64,000 bases of DNA from Fibrobacter sp. UWB15 (lineage in GTDB: Bacteria > Fibrobacterota > Fibrobacteria > Fibrobacterales > Fibrobacteraceae), in the NCBI RefSeq assembly GCF_900177705.1, contig NZ_FXBA01000001.1, positions 682,001-746,000 of the forward strand. The letters run 5' to 3'. How positions within the stretch are numbered: the first letter of the stretch is position 1; each line of letters starts with the position of its first letter. Below are positions 11,533 to 20,163 of the stretch, one piece after another. The notes beneath the pieces were generated by a model. The model was not told the origin of the DNA and ran no database searches. It saw only the letters and a program-made list of their open reading frames with translations. A program made the position numbers and the translations under genes.

Positions 11533-13392
11533 TTACTTAACTCCAATCAGAGACAGGTCGCGCACAGCACCCTTGTCAGCAGACGATGCCATGGCGGCGT
11601 ATGCCTGCAAGGCCTTGCTGACAACGCGGTCGCGGTGTTCCGGCTGCCATGCCTTGGCGCCGCGGGCTTCCATTTCCTTGCGGCGTGCGGCCAGCTCGTC
11701 GTCGGTGAGCTGCACGTTGATGCTGCGGTTCGGGATGTCGATTTCGATGACGTCGCCCGTGTGCACGAGGCCGATGTTACCCTTGTTGGCGGCTTCCGGA
11801 GAAGCGTGACCGATGGAGAGGCCGCTCGTACCGCCAGAGAAACGACCGTCGGTAAGGAGGGCGCAGGACTTGCCCAGGTGACGGCTCTTGAGGTAGCTGG
11901 TCGGGTAGAGCATTTCCTGCATGCCGGGGCCACCCTTCGGGCCTTCGTAGCGGATAACGACCACGTCGCCCGCCTTCACCACGTTCGGGTCGAGAATGCC
12001 CTTCACGGCATCTTCCTGGCTTTCGAACACCACGGCGGGGCCGGTGAACTTGAAGATGGATTCGTCGACGCCGGCGGTCTTCACGATGCAGCCGTCGATT
12101 GCGAGGTTACCATACAGAACGGCGAGGCCGCCGTCCTTGGTGTAGGCGTGTTCGCCATCGCGGATAGCGCCGTTGGCACGGTCGAGGTCGTGGTCGGGGT
12201 ACATGAAGTTCTGCGAGAATGCTTCGATATTGTACTTGCGGCCCGGGCCAGCAAGGTAGCGCTGCTTGGCTTCTGCGCTCGGGTTACGCTTGAGGTCGTT
12301 CACTTCGAGAGCTTCGCCCATGGTGGCGGCGTGAACGGTCTTTGCATTCTTGTGGATGAGGCCCATGCGGTCGAGTTCACCGAGGATACCCATGATGCCA
12401 CCGGCGCGGTTCACGTTTTCCACGTGTATGTTGTGAACGGTCGGGGCGACCTTGCAGATGCACGGCGTGTTGCGGGAAAGGCGGTCGATGTCCTTCATGG
12501 TGAAGTCAACGCCAGCTTCCTGTGCGACGGCGAGCAAGTGGAGCACGGTGTTGGAGGAACCGCCCATGGCGATGTCGAGGCGCATGGCGTTTTCGAAGGC
12601 TTCCTTCGTGGCGATGCTGCGCGGGAGGATGCTTTCGTCGTTCAAGTCGTAATACTGGTGGCAGAGTTCCACGATGCGCTTACCGGCGGCTTCGAAGAGC
12701 TTCTTACGTTCGGCGTGCGTTGCAACGATGGTGCCGTTGCCCGGGAGGCTGAGGCCGAGCGCTTCGGTAAGGGAGTTCATGGAGTTTGCGGTGAACATGC
12801 CGGAGCAGGAACCGCAAGTCGGGCAAGCGTTAGCTTCGATGGCGGCCACTTCTTCGTCGCTGATGGTGTTGTCTGCGGAATCGATCATGGCGTCGATCAA
12901 GTCGAGGGCGCGGTCCTTGCCGTCCTTCGTGGTGACATGGCCTGCTTCCATCGGGCCGCCAGAAACGAAGATTGCCGGAATGTTGAGGCGCATGGCTGCC
13001 ATGAGCATACCCGGAGTCACCTTGTCGCAGTTAGAAATGCAAACGAGGGCGTCGGCGCGATGGGCGTTTGCCATGTATTCGGTAGAGTCTGCGATGAGGT
13101 CGCGAGAGGGCAAGCTGTAGAGCATGCCGTCGTGGCCCATGGCGATACCGTCATCGACGGCGATGGTGTTCATTTCCTTAGCGACACCACCGGCTGCTTC
13201 GATCGCGCGGGCGACTACCTGGCCCAAGTCTTTCAGGTGAACGTGTCCCGGAACAAACTGGGTGTAGCTGTTCACCACGCAAATCACGGGCTTACCAAAG
13301 TCTTCCACCTTGGTTCCAGTTGCGTGCCACAGGGCGCGTGCACCGGCCATTTCGCGGCCTTCCATAGTCTTGAGCGAACGAAGTTTCGGCAT
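11533..13392 (-). CDS. ilvD: Dihydroxy-acid dehydratase
   Basis: IlvD dehydrates 2,3-dihydroxy acids in valine, leucine and isoleucine synthesis and carries an Fe-S cluster. The ATG at 13392 has AGAGGA upstream and begins [20 protein letters not shown], giving 619 residues, close to the usual 616; the frame is open further upstream but nothing there looks like IlvD. Conserved blocks: [11 protein letters not shown] near residue 122 (cluster Cys), [17 protein letters not shown] near 195, NTVLHLLA and [13 protein letters not shown] and [22 protein letters not shown] near the C-terminal third. GC-rich third positions fit a well-expressed metabolic gene. It may be co-transcribed with thiC through the hairpin repeat. 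Confidence 0.97.
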   Translation of the reverse strand: MPKLRSLKTMEGREMAGARALWHATGTKVEDFGKPVICVVNSYTQFVPGHVHLKDLGQVVARAIEAAGGVAKEMNTIAVDDGIAMGHDGMLYSLPSRDLIADSTEYMANAHRADALVCISNCDKVTPGMLMAAMRLNIPAIFVSGGPMEAGHVTTKDGKDRALDLIDAMIDSADNTISDEEVAAIEANACPTCGSCSGMFTANSMNSLTEALGLSLPGNGTIVATHAERKKLFEAAGKRIVELCHQYYDLNDESILPRSIATKEAFENAMRLDIAMGGSSNTVLHLLAVAQEAGVDFTMKDIDRLSRNTPCICKVAPTVHNIHVENVNRAGGIMGILGELDRMGLIHKNAKTVHAATMGEALEVNDLKRNPSAEAKQRYLAGPGRKYNIEAFSQNFMYPDHDLDRANGAIRDGEHAYTKDGGLAVLYGNLAIDGCIVKTAGVDESIFKFTGPAVVFESQEDAVKGILDPNVVKAGDVVVIRYEGPKGGPGMQEMLYPTSYLKSRHLGKSCALLTDGRFSGGTSGLSIGHASPEAANKGNIGLVHTGDVIEIDIPNRSINVQLTDDELAARRKEMEARGAKAWQPEHRDRVVSKALQAYAAMASSADKGAVRDLSLIGVK

Positions 13393-13469
13393 AATAATCC
13401 TCTTTTTGTGTCTTTTAAAAATTCGGTGGCGTTTTAACGCCAAATTTCGAATGGAAATGTAGAAAAAAC

Positions 13470-13475
13470 TATAAT
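13470..13475 (+). promoter_or_regulatory. -10 box, probable leaderless start
   Basis: TATAAT ends 7 nt before the GTG at 13483. No Shine-Dalgarno sequence is present in between. Confidence 0.55.
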
Positions 13476-13482
13476 TGGGCTT

Positions 13483-14022
13483 GTGAGTTTTCATCCTATT
13501 AAACATTTTATAACGATTACCAAGCACCGTAACGAGGTCGTTCGCTTGTGTTTCAAGGCGGGAATTGGTTTTCAGGGCTTGTTCCACGATCTTTCCAAGT
13601 ATAGTCCGACGGAGTTTATTCCCGGGGCAAAGTACTATATGGGTGACCAGTCGCCCAACAATGGTGAACGCAATGCCAAGGGCTACAGCCTTGCATGGAT
13701 GCACCACAAGGGGCGTAACAAACACCATTTTGAATTCTGGTACGATTACGAAATGGCGACTAAAAAGCTGGTGCCGATGGATATGCCGGATCGCTACATT
13801 AAGGAAATGTTCTGTGATCGCGTAGCTGCGTCCAAGACTTACAACAAATTAAATTACACGCAAGAATCTCCGCTGCTGTACCTCACCAAAAGTACCGCCC
13901 ACGAAAAAATGACGGAGACGACTTACAAGAAGTTGCTTTACCTGTTAAAGATGCTTGCCGAAAAGGGCGAAAAAGAAACGCTTGCGTTTATGCGCCATAC
14001 CAAGATTTTGCCGGTCGAATAG
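13483..14022 (+). CDS. DUF5662-like protein with HD-type metal motif
   Basis: This is a 179-residue cytosolic protein starting with GTG ([20 protein letters not shown]). It has [11 protein letters not shown] at residues 35-45, where His-Asp would bind metal, and a second His-rich block [18 protein letters not shown] near 72-89. This layout matches my memory of the DUF5662 family, found in many gut bacteria and phages. The HD-like arrangement hints at a phosphohydrolase, but no substrate is known to me. The gene is alone, on the strand opposite to ilvD, and the start is set by the -10 box immediately upstream. Confidence 0.75.
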   Translation: MSFHPIKHFITITKHRNEVVRLCFKAGIGFQGLFHDLSKYSPTEFIPGAKYYMGDQSPNNGERNAKGYSLAWMHHKGRNKHHFEFWYDYEMATKKLVPMDMPDRYIKEMFCDRVAASKTYNKLNYTQESPLLYLTKSTAHEKMTETTYKKLLYLLKMLAEKGEKETLAFMRHTKILPVE

Positions 14023-14066
14023 CTGCTCCAAACGTGATTTTTGTCACTTTTGACCCCCGAAATTTC

Positions 14067-14154
14067 GCTAAAAACGGCATTTTCAAAGTAGTTTATTTGT
14101 TGCAGAATACTTAAAATAATCTTATAATTGCTTATTTTAAGCTAAAAACGGCAC
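14067..14154. promoter_or_regulatory. Two GCTAAAAACGGC motifs upstream of the repeat-protein gene
   Basis: GCTAAAAACGGCA (14067) and GCTAAAAACGGCA (14141) are identical 13-mers 74 nt apart, about seven helical turns. The core also occurs at 22140 before the GH74 gene. A role is not known. Confidence 0.3.
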
Positions 14155-14193
14155 TTGATGAATTTTATACAACAAAACGTTGTTCAAAAACCC

Positions 14194-14222
14194 TTTAAAC
14201 CGGTGGGGAATAAGTCTATATT
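14194..14222 (+). promoter_or_regulatory. Promoter of the repeat-protein and peptide operon
   Basis: TTTAAA (14194-14199) and TATATT (14217-14222) are separated by 17 nt. A GAGG Shine-Dalgarno sequence and ATG 14255 follow. Confidence 0.5.
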
Positions 14223-14254
14223 AAGCCCGACTTCTAAAAAACGAGGTTGGTTTG

Positions 14255-17200
14255 ATGGAAAAAAATATTCTCACGAATAGATTTTGTGGTGTACTTGTAT
14301 GCACCATTATGTTGTTTGTAGCACAGGTTTTCGCTGACGCCTGGGACGGAAAGTCTATGTCCCGTCCACAGCAAGACAAAAACGGTGTGTTTATCATTAC
14401 GAGCGCAGAAGAACTAGCTTGGTTCTCTGATACAACTAACTATAAGTTGACCGGTGATGGTACAACTCAAATGTACAAGGTGAATGCAAGGCTAGATGCG
14501 GACCTTGACCTGGGGGGCGAATTGTTCGTCCCGATTTGTGGTGGTGGTGGTGAAAGAAGATTTCAAGGAACAATTGACGGAAATGGTCATACCATTTCCA
14601 ATCTGAGAATTAATGGTGCCGAACTTGCCCAAAAAATGAATAATCCTAGATATGCACAGAATGTGGGGCTTGTCGGAGCGATGAGTGGTGGTACCATAAA
14701 GAACTTGGTCCTTGAAAATGTGGATCTTCAAAGTTCTTCCAATATGGGCCTTGTGGGAACGACAAGTCAGATTTCTGTTGGCGCTTTCGTTGGTTGGCAG
14801 GAAAATGGATTAATCGATGGTTGTGCCGCTTCCGGTTCTATTCAGACTAGCGGAAAGGGACAAGGTGTCGGTGGCATTGTTGGAAACGTTCATAAGGGAA
14901 CGATTTCAAATTGCTTGAGTGAAGTGAATATCCGTGTTTCTGGCAATGATGCTCAAGTAGGTGGTATTGTTGGACTTGTCAAGAAGAACAATACGGTAAC
15001 GGTCAAATCCTGTGTTTATGCCGGTGAAACGCTAGAAAGTATGGCAAATGGTGCTGTTGGTGCCATTGTAGGCAAACAGGTGGATGGTAATACCAAACTC
15101 AATGTTGAAGATTGTGTTTACGATTCCGATGTTGCTAAGTCCGGTGTTGGAGCTGCAGCAAAAAGCGCTAATGTGAGCGATAAATCGGTTGGCGCTTCCA
15201 ATGTGAATTTGGAAGAACATATTTGCGCCTTGAATGGTGGCGAAATTGTTAATGGGGAATGCAGTGAAAGTTCTCCGTGGTCCGTGGGTGTGTCTGGTGT
15301 TTCTTTAAACGGCTCTGATGGTTACAAGGTTATCTTTAATGCCAAGAGCGGCACGTTTGGTGAAAATGCGAAGACGAAGAAAGTCCTTGCCAAGGGTGCA
15401 AAGATTACCGCTGAAGAAATTAGTATTCCGTCTCATGCCGACAGTGCTTTTGCCGGTTGGTCTTTAGATAAAAACGCTACCAAACCCGATGAAGATTTGG
15501 GTGCTTTGAAGGGACAGACGATTGTTTATGCGGTGTGGTATCCGTATTTTGATATCACCTTTGATGCTGCAATGGGTGCGTTCGCTGATAGTTCCAAGAC
15601 GATGACTATAAAGGTCGCCAAGGGAGATATGGTGTCTGCGGAAGGTTTCACCTCCTTTGACCCTGTTACCGATGAAAATGGCGATACGTACTATTTTACA
15701 GGCTGGTCTACTGAATCTCATGTGTTTGGATCCGAAGATGAAATTTCGGATAAGGATACTCTGCATTTGGATGACTTGACTGCAACAGAAAACATGACTC
15801 TTTATGCTTCTTGGACGAAAGCAATCACCTATACTGTTGTCTACGATGCAAATGGTCATGGCAAGACAAAGATTGATTTTGTCAACGTGAATAAGGGTGA
15901 AAAGTTGACCGAACCGCCTGCGCCGACACCGGATGACGGTTATAAGTATACGGGCTGGTGCAAGGATCCGGCATGCAAAGAAGCCTTTAAATTTGATACC
16001 GAAATTGATGACAACTACGTCCTGTATGCAAATTGGGCTGCGGTTGACTATGAAATCACTTATGAGTTGAACGGTGGTACTAATAACAAGGCTAATCCGG
16101 CACTTTATAATGTGACTTCTGAAACGATTGTACTTGCTGACCCTGCAATGGAAGGTGCTAAATTCATCGGTTGGTTCTATGACGAAGCCTTTACTGAAAA
16201 GGCAACGCAGATTACTCAAGGTTCGACCGGAAACAAGACTTTGTTTGCCAAGTGGGAAACTGAAGTCTATGTCATTACCTATGTGGCAGATAACAATTCT
16301 GATGGTACGGCCTCCAGTGACAAGAAGGCCTATAAAGAGTCCGTCACCTTGAAGGGCGCAGGCTTCTTTACTCGCGATGGTTATACTCAAGATGGTTGGT
16401 CTTTGACCCCTGATGGTGATAAGGCTTATGATTTTGGCGCAACCTATGCTGATAATGCAGATTTGAACCTGTATCCGCATTGGGTGAAGGATCCTGTGGT
16501 AAGACATTTTGGTGCAGTGACGATTACTGAATATTCCGACAAGACCGTTGCTAAAATTGATGGCGAATACACTGGTCCTGATACAGTAAGGATTGAAAAT
16601 GATATTAAGGTGGATGAGGTCGTATTCAATAGGAATTTTGAAGTTGGTAAGATGTCCACCATTATGTTGCCGTTCTCCATTGATACTTCGAAGGTGAAGG
16701 GTGGTACGTTCTATAGATTTAAGCGTGTTGAAGGTGAAGAAGGCAGCAGAAAAGTTTATGTTGGCAAAATCAAGACGGCTCAGATTGCCGCATCTACGCC
16801 TTATCTGGTGATGCCGACGACTTCCAAAATCACGTTTGAAGGTGATGTGGTCTTTAATACGGATGTAGAACCCGCAGAAAATTTGACCAATGGCGCTTGG
16901 GAATTTAAAGGTGTGTATGCTTACACTGAATTTGGCGGATTGATTGAAAAGAATAAGAATGATGTTTTTTACGGGTTTGCTGGTCAAGAACGTGACGGAG
17001 CAAAAGTGGGACAGTTTGTCAAGTTGGGAAATGCGAAATCTTCGGCATTGCGCGCCTATTTGGTAGAACATCATGATGTTGCTTTGGCGAAGTCCGTGGG
17101 TGAAACATTGGGCTCTAGCTGGGGAATCGCAAATGAAATTGATGTTGTTGTTGTTGATGAAAATGACAATGTGATTGAGACTGGTAGGCTTAATACTGTT

Positions 17201-17314
17201 ACAGGCGAAATTCGCATGGACCGTTGGTTTGATTTGAACGGTCGTAAGCTGAATACAAAACCCACGACTCGAGGAACTTATTACCATAATGGCAAGCGTG
17301 TGATTGTCAAGTAA
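14255..17314 (+). CDS. Secreted protein with GLUG-like and InlB B-type repeats
   Basis: This 1019-residue protein starts with a signal peptide (about 1-28, ending VFADA). Residues ~130-245 contain GLUG-like motifs (VGGIVGNVHKGTISNC, VGGIVGLVKK). Residues ~350-745 hold about six Listeria-Bacteroides/InlB B-type repeats, each ending in a GW...LYA-[SNK]-W strand (for example FTGWSTE...LYASW). The rest is a beta-rich domain, and the protein ends with the tail WFDLNGRKLNTKPTTRGTYY plus a basic stretch. Such repeats are rod-like surface modules. The gene precedes two tiny peptide genes by only 14 nt, so it shares their transcript; whether it is the partner, carrier or merely a neighbour of those peptides is open. 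ATG 14255 is preferred over an overlapping TTG at 14252. Confidence 0.85.
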   Translation: MEKNILTNRFCGVLVCTIMLFVAQVFADAWDGKSMSRPQQDKNGVFIITSAEELAWFSDTTNYKLTGDGTTQMYKVNARLDADLDLGGELFVPICGGGGERRFQGTIDGNGHTISNLRINGAELAQKMNNPRYAQNVGLVGAMSGGTIKNLVLENVDLQSSSNMGLVGTTSQISVGAFVGWQENGLIDGCAASGSIQTSGKGQGVGGIVGNVHKGTISNCLSEVNIRVSGNDAQVGGIVGLVKKNNTVTVKSCVYAGETLESMANGAVGAIVGKQVDGNTKLNVEDCVYDSDVAKSGVGAAAKSANVSDKSVGASNVNLEEHICALNGGEIVNGECSESSPWSVGVSGVSLNGSDGYKVIFNAKSGTFGENAKTKKVLAKGAKITAEEISIPSHADSAFAGWSLDKNATKPDEDLGALKGQTIVYAVWYPYFDITFDAAMGAFADSSKTMTIKVAKGDMVSAEGFTSFDPVTDENGDTYYFTGWSTESHVFGSEDEISDKDTLHLDDLTATENMTLYASWTKAITYTVVYDANGHGKTKIDFVNVNKGEKLTEPPAPTPDDGYKYTGWCKDPACKEAFKFDTEIDDNYVLYANWAAVDYEITYELNGGTNNKANPALYNVTSETIVLADPAMEGAKFIGWFYDEAFTEKATQITQGSTGNKTLFAKWETEVYVITYVADNNSDGTASSDKKAYKESVTLKGAGFFTRDGYTQDGWSLTPDGDKAYDFGATYADNADLNLYPHWVKDPVVRHFGAVTITEYSDKTVAKIDGEYTGPDTVRIENDIKVDEVVFNRNFEVGKMSTIMLPFSIDTSKVKGGTFYRFKRVEGEEGSRKVYVGKIKTAQIAASTPYLVMPTTSKITFEGDVVFNTDVEPAENLTNGAWEFKGVYAYTEFGGLIEKNKNDVFYGFAGQERDGAKVGQFVKLGNAKSSALRAYLVEHHDVALAKSVGETLGSSWGIANEIDVVVVDENDNVIETGRLNTVTGEIRMDRWFDLNGRKLNTKPTTRGTYYHNGKRVIVK

Positions 17315-17328
17315 TATAGAGGTGTAAA

Positions 17329-17451
17329 ATGGAAAATCAAGAAAAGAAAGAATATGTTGCTCCGCAGATGACTGTGGTTGAATATGAATTTCAAGATTCG
17401 TTATTAAAATGCTCTGGCCCTGATATGGTTGTTTGTGATGACGAACCTTAA
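17329..17451 (+). CDS. Small peptide 1, candidate RiPP precursor
   Basis: This 40-residue frame has its own Shine-Dalgarno sequence (AGAGG, 7 nt before the ATG) and starts 14 nt after the repeat-protein gene. The N-terminal part KEYVAPQMTVVEYEFQ and the following LxxxSG (Leu26 to Gly30) match peptide 2; the C-terminal ten residues (PDMVVCDDEP) do not. Cys28 and Cys36 are candidates for modification or disulfide formation. A conserved leader with a variable tail, directly before PqqD-like, peptidase and exporter genes, is the usual organisation of ribosomally made peptide precursors. No known family assignment is claimed; the function is inference from context. Confidence 0.7.
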   Translation: MENQEKKEYVAPQMTVVEYEFQDSLLKCSGPDMVVCDDEP

Positions 17452-17466
17452 ACAAGAGGTTGTTTT

Positions 17467-17601
17467 ATGGAACAATCAAAAACCTTGAAGCCCTATACAT
17501 CTCCTAAAATGGAGGTTGTTGAAATAAAACATCAAGAAGCTTTGATGCAGTATAGTGGGACTATTAGCCTTCACGAATTTGAAAAAGATTACAAGGCTTA
17601 A
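17467..17601 (+). CDS. Small peptide 2, candidate RiPP precursor
   Basis: This 44-residue frame begins 15 nt after peptide 1 behind AAGAGG. It shares with peptide 1 the pattern KxYxxPxMxVVE, then three residues, then QxxLxxxSG (Lys8 to Gly31), while the final 13 residues (TISLHEFEKDYKA) differ completely and lack Cys. The two genes look like a duplicated leader with diverged cores. A terminator stem starts 12 nt after the stop, so the peptides end one transcript level. It is too short for standard gene calling, so it may be missing from annotations of related genomes. Confidence 0.7.
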   Translation: MEQSKTLKPYTSPKMEVVEIKHQEALMQYSGTISLHEFEKDYKA

Positions 17602-17613
17602 ATAAATTTATCA

Positions 17614-17637
17614 GGGACCGAGTTCGGTCCCTTTTTT
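17614..17637 (+). terminator. Terminator / attenuator between peptides and maturation genes
   Basis: GGGACCG / CGGTCCC with an AGTT loop is followed by TTTTTT. It would let the peptide genes be transcribed more than the enzymes downstream. Confidence 0.9.
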
Positions 17638-17638
17638 C

Positions 17639-17644
17639 TATCTT
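17639..17644 (+). promoter_or_regulatory. -10 box inside the terminator tail
   Basis: TATCTT lies 6 nt before ATG 17651, with no Shine-Dalgarno sequence. The maturation genes may have their own leaderless transcript starting here; the -35 region would overlap the terminator stem. Confidence 0.45.
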
Positions 17645-17650
17645 TGGGCC

Positions 17651-18769
17651 ATGGGTTTAATTCTGAAGAAAACAGACAAGCTCTTGTTTAAACTGTTGCA
17701 GTTTGCGCTTGATACGACCGGCGAGTTAAAGGGGCTAGAAAAGGCGCCTTCGGAAGAAGATTGGAAGGCTGTTTATAAGTTGGCAAAGCGCCAGTCGGTT
17801 TTGTCGATTGCATTTTTGGGAATAAAGAAACTTCCTGAAAATTTTCGTCCAGAAAGAAAGATGCTTTTGCGTTGGTCCCTCGATGCCGAGGGAACTGCGG
17901 GCATGAATGCTCTCTTGAACCAAGAGGCTGCTCGCCTGACGCAGATTTTTGACGGTGCTGGCCGCAAGAATGCGGTGCTCAAGGGCCCTGCCAATGCAAG
18001 GCTTTATCCGGATCCGCTGAGTAGGCAGTGCGGCGATATCGACATCTGGGTCGAAGGTGGCCGCGACAGCGTGTCTAAATTGCTTTATGAACAGAATCTG
18101 CTAAATGCCGATACCGATGACCATGCCTATTCCCAACATCATATCCATTTGCCCAAGAATAAAGATGGCGTTACGGTGGAGGTGCATTTCAAGCCTGCAT
18201 CGGGAATCCCGTTCCGCAATGGATCGTTGCAAAAGTTCCTGAACGAAGAAATCCGTAAGGCTGAAAAGGTACCCGAGGGCTTTTATTCACCGTCGGTCAA
18301 GTTTGCGCTCGTGATGCAAATGGCGCACTTGCAACAGCATTTTTTGAGTCGCGGGCTTGGTCTTAGGCAGTATATGGATTACCTGATGCTGCTTAGGCAT
18401 TCTACCGAAAGCGACCGCAGCGCCGCGTTAGCTGTCATGAAACGCTTGAGCATGATGCGTGCCTGTGGAGCCGTGATGTGGGTGCTGCAGGAGGTTCTCG
18501 GACTTGAACGAGGCTTGATGCTTTGTGCGCCCGATGCCGCCCGAGGTAAGCGCTTATTGAAGCTGGCGCTTGAGGGTGGAAACTTTGGCCAGTATGCGTT
18601 GGAACCTAAACCCCGCAATGTTTTTGTGCGTTGGTTCAAGGATCGCATGAATGCTTTGTCTTGGCTGACCTTTGACCCGGTGAATGCCATCTTTAAGGAA
18701 CTCAAGTACTGGCGTGCAACGATTTCGCTGATTCCTTTGCGTATTAAGCGCAGGAGAATTGCCCTATGA
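17651..18769 (+). CDS. Nucleotidyltransferase-like protein (NTP_transf_5 type)
   Basis: This 372-residue protein fits the uncharacterised nucleotidyltransferase family PF14907. The signature is LKGPANARLYPDPLSRQCGDIDIWV at residues ~115-140, with the GDIDIW aspartates as likely metal ligands, followed by a helical region with HHIHLPKNKDGVTVEVHFKP near 157-177. Relatives are known in lasso-peptide clusters such as paeninodin, next to an HPr-kinase-like gene. Here it heads a five-gene set and overlaps the next gene by ATGA (18766-18769). Transfer of a nucleotidyl group to peptide or phosphopeptide is a hypothesis; no substrate is proven. The basic C-terminus (RIKRRRIAL) has no obvious role. Confidence 0.8.
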   Translation: MGLILKKTDKLLFKLLQFALDTTGELKGLEKAPSEEDWKAVYKLAKRQSVLSIAFLGIKKLPENFRPERKMLLRWSLDAEGTAGMNALLNQEAARLTQIFDGAGRKNAVLKGPANARLYPDPLSRQCGDIDIWVEGGRDSVSKLLYEQNLLNADTDDHAYSQHHIHLPKNKDGVTVEVHFKPASGIPFRNGSLQKFLNEEIRKAEKVPEGFYSPSVKFALVMQMAHLQQHFLSRGLGLRQYMDYLMLLRHSTESDRSAALAVMKRLSMMRACGAVMWVLQEVLGLERGLMLCAPDAARGKRLLKLALEGGNFGQYALEPKPRNVFVRWFKDRMNALSWLTFDPVNAIFKELKYWRATISLIPLRIKRRRIAL

Positions 18770-19692
18770 TTTCTTCTGGAACTTACAAGGTTGCGGAGCA
18801 TGTTTTTAAGGTGTCTGCAGCTGCAGACCTTTGCGATAAATTGTTCAGTGAATGTATGGATAACTACGAACCGTTTGCGGTTCCTGCGGCGCAAAATTCC
18901 GAATATCTTTTTAAAGTAAATGTGGAATGCGGCGAAGCTCCGGAGTACACCGAAGAATTGTGCCAAGATGAAGAAGGCCAGCAGATTATTTGTGGGCTTA
19001 CCGCTGGTAAAAAATCCGTTTTTGATTTTCGCCTGCAACATAAGTTGACGGGTGTCCTGGTTTGCTCCGAGGATTACAGAATGGCCACGTTGTTTGTCCC
19101 GAAGAATGAACCGTTGGCTTTGCTCAGGTTTGCGGTGAACAATGCCATGATGGTTTTGTATGCCATTGCGACGGCCCCTTACAATACGGCTCTGTTCCAT
19201 GCTGCTGTCGTGAGTTATGATGGTAAGGGCTATATGTTCCTGGGCAAGAGCGGCACTGGCAAGAGTACGCATGCAAGGCTTTGGCTAAAGTATAACGAAG
19301 GCTCGGAACTTTTGAATGACGACAACCCGGTGGTTCGCATTTTTGATGGCGCACGAGCGGTTGTCTACGGCTCGCCATGGAGCGGCAAGACGCCTTGCTA
19401 CAAGAATCAGGAATTTGCACTGGGTGGTTTTGTAATGCTTTCGCAGGCTCCGTACAACAAGATTGAACGCTTGCGAGGCGTGCGCGCCTATGCGGCCTTG
19501 GTCCCTTGCATTTCGGGTAAACGCTGGGAGACTGTCATTGCCGATGGCTTGCACAAGACCGAAAACGCTCTTGCGATGAATGTCCCTGTGTGGTATTTGG
19601 AATGCTTGCCCGACGAAGAGGCGGCAAAGCTGTGTTGTGCTTCTGTCAGTGAAAGCCGATCCCGGATCAAGTCTGGGATGACATGCGGATAA
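18766..19692 (+). CDS. HPr-kinase-like ATPase
   Basis: This 308-residue protein has a P-loop GKSGTGKST near residue 160, a downstream LLNDDNPVV like the Walker B region of HPr kinases, and GSPWSGKTPCYKN near 200, as in the HprK-like proteins of peptide clusters. True HprK phosphorylates HPr, but the homologue PadeK in the paeninodin cluster phosphorylates the C-terminal Ser of its precursor peptide. Here peptide phosphorylation is a reasonable guess. It overlaps the nucleotidyltransferase gene by 4 nt. The C-terminus (SRSRIKSGMTCG) is encoded by a dispersed hairpin repeat, so the last dozen residues are probably an add-on. Confidence 0.8.
   Translation: MISSGTYKVAEHVFKVSAAADLCDKLFSECMDNYEPFAVPAAQNSEYLFKVNVECGEAPEYTEELCQDEEGQQIICGLTAGKKSVFDFRLQHKLTGVLVCSEDYRMATLFVPKNEPLALLRFAVNNAMMVLYAIATAPYNTALFHAAVVSYDGKGYMFLGKSGTGKSTHARLWLKYNEGSELLNDDNPVVRIFDGARAVVYGSPWSGKTPCYKNQEFALGGFVMLSQAPYNKIERLRGVRAYAALVPCISGKRWETVIADGLHKTENALAMNVPVWYLECLPDEEAAKLCCASVSESRSRIKSGMTCG
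19658..19685. repeat. GATCCCGGATCAAG hairpin repeat inside a gene end
   Basis: GATCCCGGA / TCTGGGATG forms a stem with a TCAAG loop, followed by ACATGC. The same type of element is common between genes in many bacteria; here it sits in the last codons of the HPr-kinase-like gene. Confidence 0.7.
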
Positions 19693-19696
19693 GGAA

Positions 19697-20149
19697 ATGC
19701 AGAAGAAAGACGATGAGTTGATTCTTTCGGAAGCCATTCGCCTAGTGGGCGAGGGCGTCGAGGTGATTTTCCCGGTGAACGGGAGAAGCATGCGCCCCTT
19801 TATTGAAGGTGGCCGTGACAGTGTTCTTTTGGTCAAGCCCGTTGACGTGAAGCCTATGGACATTGTGCTTGCCCGCGTCATCGGCGGAAATTATGTTGTT
19901 CATAGAGTCCTTTCGATAGAGGACGGGTGTGCAACGCTTATGGGTGACGGCAATTTGCAGGGGCGAGAAATTTGCGAATGTAAACAAATTTATGCCAAAG
20001 TAACGCATGTTGTGCATCCAAATGGTTACAAAAGATCTCTTTACACGCCTTTTATACAATTTGTCCAAAAATTGTGGGTCAAATTTTTACCTTTGCGTCG
20101 TTATTTGCTTAAATTATATAGAGTCTACATTCGAATCCGGAATTTCTAG
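19697..20149 (+). CDS. S26 signal-peptidase-like protein with Ser-His dyad
   Basis: This 150-residue protein resembles S24/S26 peptidases. GRSMRPF (Ser at ~31) matches the SM nucleophile box, and a DIVLARV...YVVHRV block at ~54-69 has His where bacterial leader peptidases have Lys, as in the archaeal/ER (Sec11) branch. MGDGN follows, as in those enzymes. There is no N-terminal membrane anchor; the C-terminal 40 residues are basic and hydrophobic (FIQFVQKLWVKFLPLRRYL) and could bind a membrane. In this context it may remove the leader of the small peptides. The start is 4 nt after the previous stop. Confidence 0.75.
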   Translation: MQKKDDELILSEAIRLVGEGVEVIFPVNGRSMRPFIEGGRDSVLLVKPVDVKPMDIVLARVIGGNYVVHRVLSIEDGCATLMGDGNLQGREICECKQIYAKVTHVVHPNGYKRSLYTPFIQFVQKLWVKFLPLRRYLLKLYRVYIRIRNF

Positions 20150-20163
20150 AAGGAGAGTACACC

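Noticed and set aside
15464-17455. A 663-codon minus-strand frame opposite the repeat protein and peptide 1
   Set aside because: It overlaps well-supported plus-strand genes with signal peptide and repeats and has an unlikely Ile/His/Cys-rich composition.
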